Shown here: positions 1 to 10,467 of the stretch, one piece after another | Numbering within the stretch: position 1 is the stretch's first letter | Layout: every line of letters begins with the position of its first letter | IMG/VR virus record: IMGVR_UViG_3300032118_000068 | Span: 1-21,480 of that record | Origin: a virus | Strand: one strand, 5' to 3' | Length of the DNA: 21,480 nt | The notes under the pieces: model-generated | Told to the model about the DNA's origin: nothing | Database searches by the model: none | Seen by the model: the letters and a program-made list of their open reading frames with translations, nothing else | Made by a program: the position numbers and the translations under genes

Positions 1-508
1 TAGGAGTAGGAGTCGGAGTTGGTGTCGGAGGTGGGGTTACTGTAAGAACAACTGATTGACATACAGGATATACCGCTCTATGACCGATAAATCTAATCTC
101 AAAATTGTAAGTACCTGTAGTAAATGATGTTAATCCCAATTGAGATGGTACTACATTAAATGTGGTTGTTCCTGATTGAGTGGTTGAACCTGTTGATGAT
201 GCGTTAACATACTGAACCAATCTAAATGGTTTATAATATAATTGAGTTGGACCCATCATATGAACAGATACTATTGGCATAGTACCAGCTTGTCTAATAA
301 AAGTCTCAGCACCGTTTTTAGACCATGTATATGTTAAACTAAAGGTTATACCTGTTGATGCGACAGTGGTCGCACTAAGAGTAACAACCGTTCCACTTAC
401 ACTATTATCATTTATGTCCTGAACAAGTTCAACATCATACTCCGCCAAATTATTATTTGGATATATGAAATTCTGATTGTTGACCTGTTTTATAAATTTT
501 CTTCCCAT
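1..508 (-). CDS. Partial virion-associated protein with a PT-rich linker (3' end off the left edge)
   Basis: The leftward frame opens at an ATG at 508-506 and stays open to the edge, giving 169 residues with no stop. The first ~155 residues look like a beta-rich domain with many Thr, Ser and Val (for example VSGTVVTLSATTVAST), and then a Pro-Thr repeat ([11 protein letters not shown]) runs into the window edge. It lies 38 nt downstream of the 1661-aa tail protein, whose C-terminal domains are joined by the same kind of linker, so it is probably the next gene of the same tail or adhesin module. More domains are expected beyond the linker. No family is recognised. The 5' end is confident; length and function are not known. 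Confidence 0.8.
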   Translation of the reverse strand, partial: MGRKFIKQVNNQNFIYPNNNLAEYDVELVQDINDNSVSGTVVTLSATTVASTGITFSLTYTWSKNGAETFIRQAGTMPIVSVHMMGPTQLYYKPFRLVQYVNASSTGSTTQSGTTTFNVVPSQLGLTSFTTGTYNFEIRFIGHRAVYPVCQSVVLTVTPPPTPTPTPTP

Positions 509-546
509 ATTATTAAATATAATTTATTAATTATCGTTGTTTGAAA

Positions 547-3500
547 CTACGTCATATTATCAGTCCATTGTAATAATACAGTATCACCTGCATTAATTGT
601 TATATTTGCTCCCGATAAACTATGAAATGTAGTTGATGGACAAGTTGCTGGATTAACATTTGTAGTAACATTATTAAAACTTACTTGACTACCATTAACA
701 AACACACGGAATATTCTTTCATCTAATTGTTGACCACCTGATACTTTACATATATCTCTTCTACAAGCTGTACTTGATGTTCCTACAAAATTAAATGAAC
801 CATGATTTATAGTTGTATTTGTTGAGTTTGTCCAATTTTGATTTGAATGAGTAAAATCTTGACCTAATACACTAAAAAATATATTTTTTGATTGTTTTTG
901 TGGTAATCCCGATGTAGCAGAAGAACCAATATATTGTGTAGAAATATTTACTGGTAATGGTGTAGGCGTAGGAGTTGGGGTCGGTGTACCTGTAGGTGTG
1001 GCCGTAGGAGTCATTGTTGGTGTTGGTGTTGGTGTCGCTGGTGTAGGCGTAGGAGTAGGTGTTCCTGTTGGTGTTGGTGTTGGTGTCGCTGGAGTTGGGG
1101 TAGGTGTAGGTGTTCCTGTAGGAGTCGGTGTTGGTGTGCTAGTAGGCGGTGGCGTAGGTACAGGTAATAAATAACCATTTGTTTTATTTTGTTTAACAAA
1201 TTCAAATCCATTTGGCCAGTTTGCTATAATATAATCAACTATAATAGTATTGAATGTAGCACCATAATCTGATGATTTTCTTAATTCATATTTTCCTAAT
1301 TGATTATTTATTGTTACAAAAACATATTGTCCTGTTGCCGATGCTGAAATATCTACAACTCTATTATTACCAACTGTACTACCTGTTGACCAAGTAGCAC
1401 CATAATCTGTTGAACGTTTAAACCATCCTGTTGGTGTCGGCTGATTTGTTGTATTAGCACCAACAAACATATATTGTCCTGTTTCTGACATAGCAACTCT
1501 ACCATTATTTAATAAATCTAAATAAACAAAATTAAATGTAGAACCTGAATTTGTTGATAATAATACGCTACCATCTTTAGGGTCAAGTGTAGATAATGTA
1601 TTGTAACTTGCTAAGATGTATTGATTGTTTTTAGATACGGCAACACTACTATAAGACGTTGCTCCTGTTAAACCAGTATCAGCATCAATATAAATTGGTG
1701 CTCTTGAATTATTACCTAAATTTGTTAAACTTGATAATGAATCAATTTTATATATATAATCATTTAAGGTTTTTGTTATACCATACATTGGATATGTTAC
1801 ATTAGGAACAACCACTTGTTCCCAATTTTTTGTTGAGCTAGAAACAGGATTAAAATTAAAACCATAATTTGATGAAACAAATAAACTACCACTATTTATT
1901 TTACCAATTGCTTGATACTCACCTGTATAGTTCATATCCATTTTTGACCATTCATAATCAGTAGTTCCTCCTGCGAATGAACCAGTAGTAAATGTTATAC
2001 CTGAATTTACTGAAATATAATATTTATCAGCAGCAAATGAAACAACATTACCTAATGCCGATACACCAGCGGTAGTTGGATATTGTATTGGTTGATAAAT
2101 TGATGAATATGTATTATTATCTCCACCTGTTGATGAGTACATAATTTTTTCATCATAACTAAATGATGGTGGAAATACTGTCGGTATATCAACTAAAACG
2201 AATTTACCTTCAGGTAATGGTGTAGGAGTAGGAGTTGGTGTTGCTGTAGGTGTTGGTGTAATGTTACTTTGAGTTGATGATGTAATCCTATACTCAAAGT
2301 TATATGTATCTGATGTAGTAAAAGTAATAAAGGTTACATTTGATGGATTTGTCGTTCCTGTAATACCATCAATAAAAGTATCTCTAATACCATTATCACC
2401 ATTTTGGTCATCTGTTGTATAATCTCTTCTTATTACTGAAATTTCTTTTATTAAAAATGTTGGGTCAGAATATATTGATAAAGACACAACATCTCCAATA
2501 TTTAAATTAGTTGTATATAATCCTTCTGTATCTGTATATCTAATTGTTCTTATTGAACCATTAACTGACATTTCAACATAATCCACACCCAAATCATTAA
2601 CCAACTCATCAAAGTTCAATATTAATGAACCAATCATAGGAGTCGGTGTTGGGGTTGGAGTTGGTGGTACTGGTGTTGGAGTTGGGGTTGGTGTTACTGC
2701 AGGACCATAAAATGTTGAACTACCTTGTGTAATACCGTAGGTTGTTTTATAAAAATTAAAATTAGAACAACTTGTGAAAATATTTGATATGATTTTTATT
2801 GGTGTTCCATTTGTATAAACATATGTAGGGAAATTAGTTGTGTTTAAATCACCATTATTTAATGATACTAAACGATTCCATAATGTATCATATTGTCTAC
2901 TATATCCACTTGAATTAAATGTAGATTCGGATACTTCATATATATAATATGGTATATATCCTAAATTCTCAAATTTAAAATCTCTCATGCTAGATGTATA
3001 ACCACTTACATTACCACCCAATAAACCAACATTATAATCATATAATGTACTCCATCCATAACTTGTTCCACTTAAAGATGGATTAGTCATATCTGTTTCA
3101 AACTTGAAAACAACTGAAGGATTATCACAATAGTAATACATGAAATATCTTGTAGGATATGTCTGAGGATTTACATTTGTCTGCACCAATTCAACTTTAG
3201 TCATTTCAGGATTTGTTAAATTGAAACCATCAATTTTATTCCATGTGAAATACTGTTCGTTAATTTTGATTATATCATTTGGTTTTAAGTTTTGTATATC
3301 ACTATACTTTAAATTGAAATAACCATTTAAAAAACGAGTATTTGGGTCATATAAATTATCTATTCTATTTTGATAGAATAAACTATACATGTCATTTTCG
3401 GTATATGCAGAGAATGATGTTACACCTAAATCAGTTGGAAGTTCTGAATTGAATAAATTACAAATACTATCATTATTAATCTTATTACTATCAGGGTTAC

Positions 3501-5532
3501 CAACTGGCATTGTAGTACCAACTATTGGAGCTGTAAATGTTGAACGAGGATTTAAACCATCTGATTCAGCAATATAAAACACATTTGTTAAAACAGCACC
3601 ACTATAAGTTATAACCTCACCAACTTGATCTAAGAATGGATTAAAGTTACCTGTCCAATATATTAATTTAGGTTTAGTCTTAACGCCAGGATATGTCCAT
3701 ACGATTGTCTCATTACCACCCGTATTTTGTGATGATGAATTACTTGAATAGTTTATACCCAAAGGTAATTTAACCTCACCATTTGGTGCCGTATCAAGTG
3801 TATCCCATTGTCTCATCAATTCAGGTGAGAATACTGTATCAATCTTTTTTGTTTGAGATTTAAACGCAGTTGGATTATAAACCTTATTCTCTCCGTATAA
3901 TCTATTGTTTCTATCTTTGAATGTTTTGTTACCATAATCACCATCTTCTAAGTCTGATAGGATTAGTTCACTTTCAACATAGTTTAATGCTGGTTCAACA
4001 GTGAATCCTTTATCGTAACTTAACTTTGGTGTCCAATCATAAATATTACCTGTACCGATATAATAATTATATGGTTCTATAATAATCTGATTAGGAACAT
4101 CAGGGTCAGGAACAAACACTAAATTAAATTTCTTAGCAATTGAACTAAGTACATCAATTTGTTTTAAATTCCAATCTATCACTAAACTAAAATCTACTAC
4201 GTCATTATCTTGATAAACAACAATTGTATTTGGTGGTAAGTTAGAATATTCAGGAACATCTGATTGACTATCATTAACTCCAAAATTTTGTTTATATTCT
4301 AATTTACATGCAGATGGACAAGGTACAAATTGATTACTAATCCAACTATAAGTTGTACCAGTTGTATTAGCGGGAATTGTAATAGGTACATTTACATCCA
4401 TACCTTCTGTAGAACCACAACTAAAATATCTAAATAATAATTTAATATTAATATCTGTTGGACTTGTTGTAACTACACCTGTATCTTTATATACTAATTC
4501 AATTTTATATGTTCTTGTTGTCTTTGGATATAATAAACCACCGCATGAAGTACTTGTATCAACATAAGTCTCAGTTAATTTAACCGCAAGATCCGATGAT
4601 ACCGCATCTGATTTTGGTGGAACCTTATACGAGAATTTCGTTGCCTCAGAACTGAAGTAACCATACATGTATAACATTCTAAACCATGGTGTATTGAAAA
4701 AGTCTGATTTAATTGTGTACCCATAGTTTTGAAACATAAGGGTGATTAAACCTCTAATACTAAGTGCTGGTTTTAATTGGTTGTCAATAAGACCATCTTG
4801 AGGTGAATTGATTCTATATCTTTTAACACCTGCAGCATATGCGGCTGCGTTTGATGCATATGAACCTGCAATGGTTGTTGTATATAAACGAGTTACACCT
4901 GATGTTATAACAGGTGTTGTTGAACCACTTAAAAGAACTGTATCTCCTGAATAATTATAACCATTATGAACTATTGGATAGAAATATAATGGTTCATTAT
5001 CTCCTTGATATGGATTGTAACCATCCCAACTTTCTACTTGATATTTATCAAATGTATGATTAAATTGATAATTATATCCAATTACATTTTCATCATAGTT
5101 TAGGTCCTTTAATAAGTTGTTACCAATCTTACCAAATAGGTCACCAATACTTGAATAAAGAGTTACATCGTACTCAACTTTGGAATCCAATACAGATACC
5201 TTATTAAGTCTTAAATACCCCGTAAAATACGACTGGTCGTTTAATAATACCTGACATGGTACTCTTTGTAGTACATTGAAATATAATGACTGTGCATCAA
5301 CATTAAAGAAGTTCTCAAAGAATCTGTTGTTCTTCTTAGAACCAGGTAATGTTAAACCAATAGAATAATCAGAGTTACGTTTAGATATATCCTGAAGTTC
5401 TGCGAAAGATTTATTAATCTTAATTGGAACATCACCGTATAAATCTAAAAACTCATATTCTATTACACCAGTTGTTGTCGTTGATGTATTATCAAATTGA
5501 ACCCTTAGTACTGTCTGTTGCTGTGTTGCCAT
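547..5532 (-). CDS. Large modular tail/baseplate protein with PT linkers and an Asp-box propeller
   Basis: This 1661-residue protein starts 3 nt after the stop of the 527-aa gene. The N-terminal part (about 1-940) includes a region with [11 protein letters not shown] near residues 66-76, of a type I associate with large tail-tip/baseplate proteins of Bacteroidota phages (recollection, not a search). Three Pro-Thr linkers follow, at about 943-966, 1090-1108 and 1457-1525, separating three C-terminal modules. The middle module (about 1110-1455) carries five Asp-box-like motifs ([45 protein letters not shown]) near 1172, 1219, 1325, 1372 and 1419, close to a 47-residue period, as in sialidase-like beta-propellers. 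The last 130 residues form a small Cys-containing domain. Inferred role: baseplate hub with surface-exposed, probably glycan-binding or adhesive modules. No catalytic residues were assigned. Confidence 0.85.
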   Translation of the reverse strand: MATQQQTVLRVQFDNTSTTTTGVIEYEFLDLYGDVPIKINKSFAELQDISKRNSDYSIGLTLPGSKKNNRFFENFFNVDAQSLYFNVLQRVPCQVLLNDQSYFTGYLRLNKVSVLDSKVEYDVTLYSSIGDLFGKIGNNLLKDLNYDENVIGYNYQFNHTFDKYQVESWDGYNPYQGDNEPLYFYPIVHNGYNYSGDTVLLSGSTTPVITSGVTRLYTTTIAGSYASNAAAYAAGVKRYRINSPQDGLIDNQLKPALSIRGLITLMFQNYGYTIKSDFFNTPWFRMLYMYGYFSSEATKFSYKVPPKSDAVSSDLAVKLTETYVDTSTSCGGLLYPKTTRTYKIELVYKDTGVVTTSPTDINIKLLFRYFSCGSTEGMDVNVPITIPANTTGTTYSWISNQFVPCPSACKLEYKQNFGVNDSQSDVPEYSNLPPNTIVVYQDNDVVDFSLVIDWNLKQIDVLSSIAKKFNLVFVPDPDVPNQIIIEPYNYYIGTGNIYDWTPKLSYDKGFTVEPALNYVESELILSDLEDGDYGNKTFKDRNNRLYGENKVYNPTAFKSQTKKIDTVFSPELMRQWDTLDTAPNGEVKLPLGINYSSNSSSQNTGGNETIVWTYPGVKTKPKLIYWTGNFNPFLDQVGEVITYSGAVLTNVFYIAESDGLNPRSTFTAPIVGTTMPVGNPDSNKINNDSICNLFNSELPTDLGVTSFSAYTENDMYSLFYQNRIDNLYDPNTRFLNGYFNLKYSDIQNLKPNDIIKINEQYFTWNKIDGFNLTNPEMTKVELVQTNVNPQTYPTRYFMYYYCDNPSVVFKFETDMTNPSLSGTSYGWSTLYDYNVGLLGGNVSGYTSSMRDFKFENLGYIPYYIYEVSESTFNSSGYSRQYDTLWNRLVSLNNGDLNTTNFPTYVYTNGTPIKIISNIFTSCSNFNFYKTTYGITQGSSTFYGPAVTPTPTPTPVPPTPTPTPTPMIGSLILNFDELVNDLGVDYVEMSVNGSIRTIRYTDTEGLYTTNLNIGDVVSLSIYSDPTFLIKEISVIRRDYTTDDQNGDNGIRDTFIDGITGTTNPSNVTFITFTTSDTYNFEYRITSSTQSNITPTPTATPTPTPTPLPEGKFVLVDIPTVFPPSFSYDEKIMYSSTGGDNNTYSSIYQPIQYPTTAGVSALGNVVSFAADKYYISVNSGITFTTGSFAGGTTDYEWSKMDMNYTGEYQAIGKINSGSLFVSSNYGFNFNPVSSSTKNWEQVVVPNVTYPMYGITKTLNDYIYKIDSLSSLTNLGNNSRAPIYIDADTGLTGATSYSSVAVSKNNQYILASYNTLSTLDPKDGSVLLSTNSGSTFNFVYLDLLNNGRVAMSETGQYMFVGANTTNQPTPTGWFKRSTDYGATWSTGSTVGNNRVVDISASATGQYVFVTINNQLGKYELRKSSDYGATFNTIIVDYIIANWPNGFEFVKQNKTNGYLLPVPTPPPTSTPTPTPTGTPTPTPTPATPTPTPTGTPTPTPTPATPTPTPTMTPTATPTGTPTPTPTPTPLPVNISTQYIGSSATSGLPQKQSKNIFFSVLGQDFTHSNQNWTNSTNTTINHGSFNFVGTSSTACRRDICKVSGGQQLDERIFRVFVNGSQVSFNNVTTNVNPATCPSTTFHSLSGANITINAGDTVLLQWTDNMT
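957..1163 (-). repeat. Longest Pro-Thr linker tract, containing a 51-bp repeat
   Basis: This tract encodes about 69 residues of alternating Pro and Thr with Gly and Ala interruptions. Inside it a 17-residue unit ([17 protein letters not shown]) occurs twice; on the plus strand GGTGTCGCTGG recurs at 1031-1041 and 1082-1092, 51 bp apart. Synonymous codons vary between units, so the repeat appears to be kept at the protein level and is older than a fresh DNA duplication. Confidence 0.9.
2209..2262 (-). repeat. Second Pro-Thr linker tract
   Basis: Encodes [17 protein letters not shown], joining the ~120-residue domain after the first linker to the Asp-box propeller of the 1661-aa tail protein. 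Confidence 0.85.
2635..2700 (-). repeat. First Pro-Thr linker tract
   Basis: Encodes [20 protein letters not shown], joining the long N-terminal tail region of the 1661-aa protein to the first small C-terminal module. Confidence 0.85.
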
Positions 5533-5535
5533 ATA

Positions 5536-7119
5536 TTAGAATCCTCTATTTACGAAGAATGAATCAGCTCGTTTGAACGTAATTCTATACTTATTTAATT
5601 TTTGGTGTTTTTTGGTGATAGTCTGAACCTCAGTAGATAAAACCTGTAATGGTTTTAAATCCTTATAGTATTTGTCTTGTCTATCCATTGGTGAAATAAA
5701 GTCATCCTTTACTTCATATACTTGTGGTGAATAGAATAATTGTTCTAACCAATTACCTTGTTGTACGGTCAGATAATCTGACTCTAATACAATCTCTCTG
5801 TCCACATCTGTAGCGAATGTTTTAACTGACCTACCAAAGTCTCTGTCAGGTCCTTGTATGTCGGTAGCGTAATATCTACTATCAAATGTTTGAGATTTAA
5901 TCTTCTTTGTATCTTGTCTGTATGTTTCAAATGTAAAATAGTCATAACCACCCTTAGCGTTTAACCACGCTATTCTTGTGTTCTCAGGTTTACAATTTTC
6001 ATACAGATAGAAATAGAACGCTTCTGATACAGGTCCTACAGGTCCAACACTACTTCTTAATTCACTATTAGTTGGATAAGAATAGAATAGTTGTACTCTA
6101 TAATACGCTACATCTGTAAAGTCTATTGTTGCGAACATGTTTGTTATATCAACGGGACCACATGGTAAATTGAATATCGTTAATGTATCCGTATATCCTG
6201 TTGGTGATGCGTACTCTGTATTAACAAAGTTTAATTGTTGTTGAAAATATTGTATTTGATTATTATTCTCATCATAAAACTCAAATACAGCAAAGTCTGC
6301 CTCAATTACTTGTCTATCACCAGTCTGTCCGTTTAGATAATATAATACATAATTTTCTGTATCTTGTATATACTGAATCCTTGGTGCGTCAGTTAAAAAT
6401 CTTGCTGTTTCTGATTGTTCAGGAACTGTTGGATAATCCATTAAGAATTGTGACATTGGTGACAATCTTCTATATACATCAACAGTATTAATGGTTATAC
6501 CTGTTCCTATTACCGTACCAATTTCTTGGTCAAAGTTTGGAAGGATATATTTGTCCGTACCCATTTGGAATGCTCCACCCACATAGTCAAATAAATTACC
6601 TGTGTTGGTAAATCCTGATGGTACAAATGACGTATCATTTATACACGCTGGTATATCTGTGAAGTGGTTAAAGTTTGTTTCAGGTTTGGTTATGTATTGT
6701 GTGTAAACAGTATTATTTAACATATATCTCCAACCATATTTGAAGTTAGCTTGAATAATGTTTGGATATGGATTATTATAGTTTACTTGTAATGTTGTAT
6801 TATACCAATCATTTTTAAAATAATTTGGGTAATGTTGTGACTGAACATAATTTGATATGTAGTCATACGGTCTTAAATTAAACTTATAAGTTACAGTAGC
6901 ACCTGATGTAATTTCATAAGGTACTAGTGCCATTCTTCCTACTTTATTATCATTGACATATAAATCAACATCCATTTCCATAGATGAGAAGTAAGTGTCT
7001 CCTGTAAGAACTATTCCATAGGTTCCGCCCCTTTGATAAATCATATCTGTTGATCTACGAATTTGGGTGTTGTTGTTTAAACCGTTACTGTATAATCGTT
7101 GGTATCCAAATGTTGGCAT
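5536..7119 (-). CDS. Tail-associated structural protein, 527 aa
   Basis: The ORF runs from an ATG at 7119 to a stop 3 nt before the start of the 1661-aa gene. Its start lies just after the stop of the 162-aa gene and has a purine-rich AAGGA about 7 nt upstream, one of the few Shine-Dalgarno-like sites here. The protein is rich in Tyr, Asn and Phe, with no membrane segment, as expected for a virion protein. Near residues 375-400 it has CKPENTRIAWLNAKGG followed by YDYFTFE, a pattern I associate with uncharacterised tail proteins of Bacteroidota phages (family memory, unverified). Its placement between an HK97-gp10-like gene and the hub-like protein supports a tail or baseplate role. An adhesin or a distal tail protein cannot be told apart from sequence alone. 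Confidence 0.8.
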   Translation of the reverse strand: MPTFGYQRLYSNGLNNNTQIRRSTDMIYQRGGTYGIVLTGDTYFSSMEMDVDLYVNDNKVGRMALVPYEITSGATVTYKFNLRPYDYISNYVQSQHYPNYFKNDWYNTTLQVNYNNPYPNIIQANFKYGWRYMLNNTVYTQYITKPETNFNHFTDIPACINDTSFVPSGFTNTGNLFDYVGGAFQMGTDKYILPNFDQEIGTVIGTGITINTVDVYRRLSPMSQFLMDYPTVPEQSETARFLTDAPRIQYIQDTENYVLYYLNGQTGDRQVIEADFAVFEFYDENNNQIQYFQQQLNFVNTEYASPTGYTDTLTIFNLPCGPVDITNMFATIDFTDVAYYRVQLFYSYPTNSELRSSVGPVGPVSEAFYFYLYENCKPENTRIAWLNAKGGYDYFTFETYRQDTKKIKSQTFDSRYYATDIQGPDRDFGRSVKTFATDVDREIVLESDYLTVQQGNWLEQLFYSPQVYEVKDDFISPMDRQDKYYKDLKPLQVLSTEVQTITKKHQKLNKYRITFKRADSFFVNRGF

Positions 7120-7120
7120 A

Positions 7121-7609
7121 TTATATTCCTTGTATTAAATCTATTAAATCTTCATAAGCCTCATCACCAATTAGTTCCATTATCTTTGGGTCGTTACCTA
7201 TTGTTTCAAGTGCTACGTCCAAAAAGTTGGATGGTCTTATTCCGAATTTCTTTATGTTATTCTGTATCGCGAAGGCGAAACTTCTTCTTTTTATAAATTG
7301 TCCTTTCTTGTCTCTTCCCTGTAATCCTCTACTCTTAATCCAATTCTCAATTGCGGTAATTGGAACACCCTTCTTTCCTGGCAATCTTCCTGATTGTACC
7401 CATTGAGAATATTGTTCAGCAAGTACTTGTATTACCGTCTCATCCTCATTTACTTTATTTACCTTTACTTGGATACTATCTCTTAACTTACCTGACGCAA
7501 CCTTATTACCGACCCCCTTGAACTTGGCAAACCCGAATGGGTAACGCTTCTGTTCAAGGGTCTTTTTCAAAATGTCTTCAATAATGGGTGCTATCTTTTC
7601 TAAGTCCAT
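7121..7609 (-). CDS. HK97-gp10-like tail completion/neck protein (probable)
   Basis: This 162-residue protein begins MDLEKIAPII and has the general build of the HK97 gp10-like tail-completion family: an N-terminal helix, then SGKLRDSIQVKV near residues 38-50, a surface GRLPGKKGVPITAIENWI segment near 74-92, a basic stretch, and a C-terminal helical part ending in acidic helices. The S-G-K-L-R-D-S-I motif and the GR-PG-KG segment are the main grounds. Such proteins sit at the head-tail junction and help finish the tail. The start follows the stop of the 48-aa gene by 2 nt, so the two are probably translationally coupled. The family assignment is a pattern judgement without a profile search. 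Confidence 0.65.
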   Translation of the reverse strand: MDLEKIAPIIEDILKKTLEQKRYPFGFAKFKGVGNKVASGKLRDSIQVKVNKVNEDETVIQVLAEQYSQWVQSGRLPGKKGVPITAIENWIKSRGLQGRDKKGQFIKRRSFAFAIQNNIKKFGIRPSNFLDVALETIGNDPKIMELIGDEAYEDLIDLIQGI

Positions 7610-7611
7610 AA

Positions 7612-7758
7612 TTATAATTCTTCAAATGATACTACTCTATCATTAAATATTATTTCTAATTCTTTTATTTTATCTTCAACTGATTCATATTCATAAACCA
7701 GTACTTCATCTAATCTTTGTGGTTGGGGATTTTCCCAAATTACTTTTATATGTTTCAT
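7612..7758 (-). CDS. 48-aa acidic micro-protein
   Basis: This small frame fills exactly the gap between two larger genes. Its ATG is at 7758-7756, one base after the stop of the fibre gene, and its TAA at 7614-7612 ends 2 nt before the ATG of the HK97-gp10-like gene. The product begins MKHIKVIWENPQPQRL and continues as an acidic helical stretch (VEDKIKELEIIF), ending VSFEEL. The perfect fit between neighbours with no wasted bases argues that it is translated. No function is recognised; a virion accessory or a coupling peptide for the downstream gene are both possible. Confidence 0.65.
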   Translation of the reverse strand: MKHIKVIWENPQPQRLDEVLVYEYESVEDKIKELEIIFNDRVVSFEEL

Positions 7759-7759
7759 A

Positions 7760-10447
7760 TTATCTTACTTGTGTTACTGTTACAATTACTGACGGTGTAC
7801 CAGGTATATTACCTGTTGCTACTACGTTTATTAATTGAATATCGGTATTACTAGTCTGCCAACATAATTCAAAATAATCACTTGCTGCTGCATCTGTAAC
7901 ATAATTCCAACTTGACACTGTTTTTGCTTGTGTTGCGTTACCTGATATTGTTATTGTACCTGAACTATTAGTTACATTAGTACCATTTCTTTTTAACCAT
8001 ATATGTATTGTATCCGTACCACTACCTGATACTCTATCAATTTGTACTGAGAATTGAATGTTATATACACCTGCGTTTGCCACAGTTAATCTTGAACCAC
8101 TTACAAGTGAAACACCATTTGAATAATCTGTTGCTGTGTATGTTATTGATTGTGATACGTTTGCTGAACCTGATTGTGTTTGGTCTGATTGGAACGCACC
8201 TACGTTAAACATCTTATGTCCATACATAAACAAATCATTCGTTCCTGAACCTGATGCTATTTGTAATGAACCACTAATATTTAAAGGAGCACTACCACTC
8301 TTAAACATAATAGGTACGGTATCAGATGGTAATTGTAAGTTAAAGTAATTCTGTGCCTCATCAATACCCATCATAGAACCTAATATCAAGTTATTAGAAC
8401 CTGTTGTATGACTTGATACCTTTGCGAGAATTACGTTATTAGAACCTGACCTAAGATTTATATTAGTATTACCCAACATTAAGTTGTTTGAACCTGTTCT
8501 AAAGTTGTTAAAGTTACCACCAAATGTATAGTTGTCAGTTGATGTAGAAGTGATACCAAACTGTGTGTCAACTTGGTCCATATTTGATTGACCTAAGAAG
8601 AAACCTACTTTTCTTGTTGGGTTAAAGAATAACTGTGCTTGGTTTGTACCATCCGCAATTCTTAATGAACCTGATTCATTATACATTCTCATTGAACCTG
8701 AGTGTATAACAAATGTTCTATCTGATGTTACTACGTTTGAACCACTTATTACTGATGTTCCTATTGTTGTTAATGAACCTGAGAACACTGCGTTAGAACC
8801 TGTATCAATTGATAAACCTGTTCTTCTTGAACCTGCTGCGGTACCTGTACCTACAGCAAATACGATATTGTTTGAGTTGTGTAATGAACCTGTATCGTTA
8901 AATCTACCAACGAATGCTGAACCTCCTGTGTTTACAGGATTTGATGCTGATACAACAAGACCTGAACCAAATACAATTGTTCCGTGTAAGTGTGCGTTGT
9001 TTGAACCATTATGAGATGATGTAACGATTGTATTAATACCACCAATTAAGTTGTCAGATATGTTTCTTGCGTCTGCTGATGATGGTGAACCTGTTACAAA
9101 TATTTGAACGTTATTACCTAATAAATTATTTCTTTGAACGTTAACTAAGTTGGTTGCTGTTGAGAATGAACTACTAAATTCATTTCTAATACCCATAGCG
9201 TTACCATTAATAACATTACCAAGTAATTGAATTGAAGAACTTGTATGTCCTAAGTTTAACGTACCAGCAATTAAGTTTTGTTGTGCTAACGGTGTGTTTA
9301 CCGATGCAGATATAAATGATTGTGACGCAAATGAGTTTAATTGACCTAATACTAAATTCGTTGTTATAGTTGCAGAACCACTTCTATGAGTTAAAGACAA
9401 GTTACCAACATTATAGTTATTTGCTATAACAGGTTGTGATTGAGTACCCGTATCAAATATCATTTGGATTCCACCATTATTATAGTTGTTGGTCATATTT
9501 GGTCTTAAAACCGAACTTGTAGTTAAGGTAGATTGTCCGTTGAATATATTACCATTACCACCAACATAACCATATGTTCCTGCAGTAACTAACGTATTTG
9601 GTCTTGGACCACTCATTATAATATTGTTTGAACCTGATATTACAATTGAACCTGTTAGTCCTGCTGCCGCAGGTCCTGTCAATCCACCGAATATAATATT
9701 TGATTGTGATATTGCGTTTGACGCAGATATGTTCATCTTAACTGAACCACTATTAAACGCCTCAGAGAATATATCAATTTGACCACCATTAACTACACCA
9801 CCAATTAAACTACCCGATATAATCACATCAGGTAAATTTAAACTACCTGTAATTACTTGTGTTGATGTAATTGAACCTGTTGTGATAACACCAACTAATG
9901 ATGGACTAATACCTGATGTTCCTGAAGTACCATCAACTCCACTTGTACCTGACGTTCCTGAAGAACCTGTTCCTCCTGATGTTCCACTTGTACCACTACT
10001 TCCTGCTTGACCTGAAGTTCCACTCGTTCCCGATGAACCATCAATACCTGATGTACCGCTACTACCTGTTCCTCCACTCGTACCACTTGTACCTGATGTT
10101 CCACCACTTCCACTCACACCTGAGGTTCCACTAGTTCCTGAAGAACCAGCAAGACCACTTGTTCCTGATGTTCCTGAACTTCCTGCTACACCACTAGTTC
10201 CTGAAGTACCATTAACACCACTTGTTCCTGATGTACCTGAAGTACCAGCAGAACTTGATATTGGAACATTGTTTATAAAGAAAGAACCTGAGATGTTTAC
10301 CGCAGTTAAACTCATCTGTAAAGGTGAATTATCTCCATCACCTGTTTGAACGGTTTGTAATGTACTCGTTAATCCATTAGTACTATCGGTCATTTTTAAT
10401 AGACCTTGAAAGGATTGTGATACGTATAAATTAGTTAATTGACCCAT
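7760..10447 (-). CDS. Collagen-like fibre protein with a jelly-roll-like C-terminus
   Basis: An 895-residue protein with three parts. Residues 1-67 form an N-terminal cap, perhaps the attachment domain. Residues 68-181 are a Gly-X-X tract dominated by G-T-S, G-S-S and G-V-x triplets, resembling a collagen-like triple-helical stalk. The long middle repeats short GSNN-IIxG/GSNNLILG-type motifs with regularly spaced Ser, Gly and Asn, suggesting a trimeric beta-helical shaft. The last ~130 residues (AGVYNIQFSVQIDR onward, with IHIWLKRNGTNV and DYFELCWQTS) resemble C1q/TNF-like jelly-roll receptor-binding domains seen at fibre tips. Inferred role: host-binding tail or head fibre. It lies between the duplicated 339-aa gene and the tail genes. 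Confidence 0.8.
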   Translation of the reverse strand: MGQLTNLYVSQSFQGLLKMTDSTNGLTSTLQTVQTGDGDNSPLQMSLTAVNISGSFFINNVPISSSAGTSGTSGTSGVNGTSGTSGVAGSSGTSGTSGLAGSSGTSGTSGVSGSGGTSGTSGTSGGTGSSGTSGIDGSSGTSGTSGQAGSSGTSGTSGGTGSSGTSGTSGVDGTSGTSGISPSLVGVITTGSITSTQVITGSLNLPDVIISGSLIGGVVNGGQIDIFSEAFNSGSVKMNISASNAISQSNIIFGGLTGPAAAGLTGSIVISGSNNIIMSGPRPNTLVTAGTYGYVGGNGNIFNGQSTLTTSSVLRPNMTNNYNNGGIQMIFDTGTQSQPVIANNYNVGNLSLTHRSGSATITTNLVLGQLNSFASQSFISASVNTPLAQQNLIAGTLNLGHTSSSIQLLGNVINGNAMGIRNEFSSSFSTATNLVNVQRNNLLGNNVQIFVTGSPSSADARNISDNLIGGINTIVTSSHNGSNNAHLHGTIVFGSGLVVSASNPVNTGGSAFVGRFNDTGSLHNSNNIVFAVGTGTAAGSRRTGLSIDTGSNAVFSGSLTTIGTSVISGSNVVTSDRTFVIHSGSMRMYNESGSLRIADGTNQAQLFFNPTRKVGFFLGQSNMDQVDTQFGITSTSTDNYTFGGNFNNFRTGSNNLMLGNTNINLRSGSNNVILAKVSSHTTGSNNLILGSMMGIDEAQNYFNLQLPSDTVPIMFKSGSAPLNISGSLQIASGSGTNDLFMYGHKMFNVGAFQSDQTQSGSANVSQSITYTATDYSNGVSLVSGSRLTVANAGVYNIQFSVQIDRVSGSGTDTIHIWLKRNGTNVTNSSGTITISGNATQAKTVSSWNYVTDAAASDYFELCWQTSNTDIQLINVVATGNIPGTPSVIVTVTQVR
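9905..10246 (-). repeat. Collagen-like Gly-Thr-Ser triplet repeat tract
   Basis: About 114 codons of Gly-X-X triplets (GTS, GSS, GVN, GVA, GLA, GVD and similar). On the plus strand it appears as recurring ACCTGATGT/ACCACTTGT-like 9-mers. Spurious open frames on both strands arise from this periodicity. Confidence 0.9.
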
Positions 10448-10467
10448 TTTATATTATATTTTGTGTT

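Noticed and set aside
1011-1211. 66-aa leftward frame rich in Gln, His and Leu
   Set aside because: Alternate-frame reading of the Pro-Thr repeat of the 1661-aa gene.
1-2700. Diversity-generating retroelement acting on the tail tip
   Set aside because: No reverse transcriptase or template/variable repeat pair was seen; the repeats are plain Pro-Thr linkers.
9895-10134. Open frames of about 72 aa on both strands over the Gly-Thr-Ser tract
   Set aside because: They arise from the 9-bp periodicity of the collagen-like repeat; compositions are implausible (Val/Gln/His or Leu/His only).
9905-10246. CRISPR-like repeat array
   Set aside because: Repeats are short, continuous and in-frame, without spacers.
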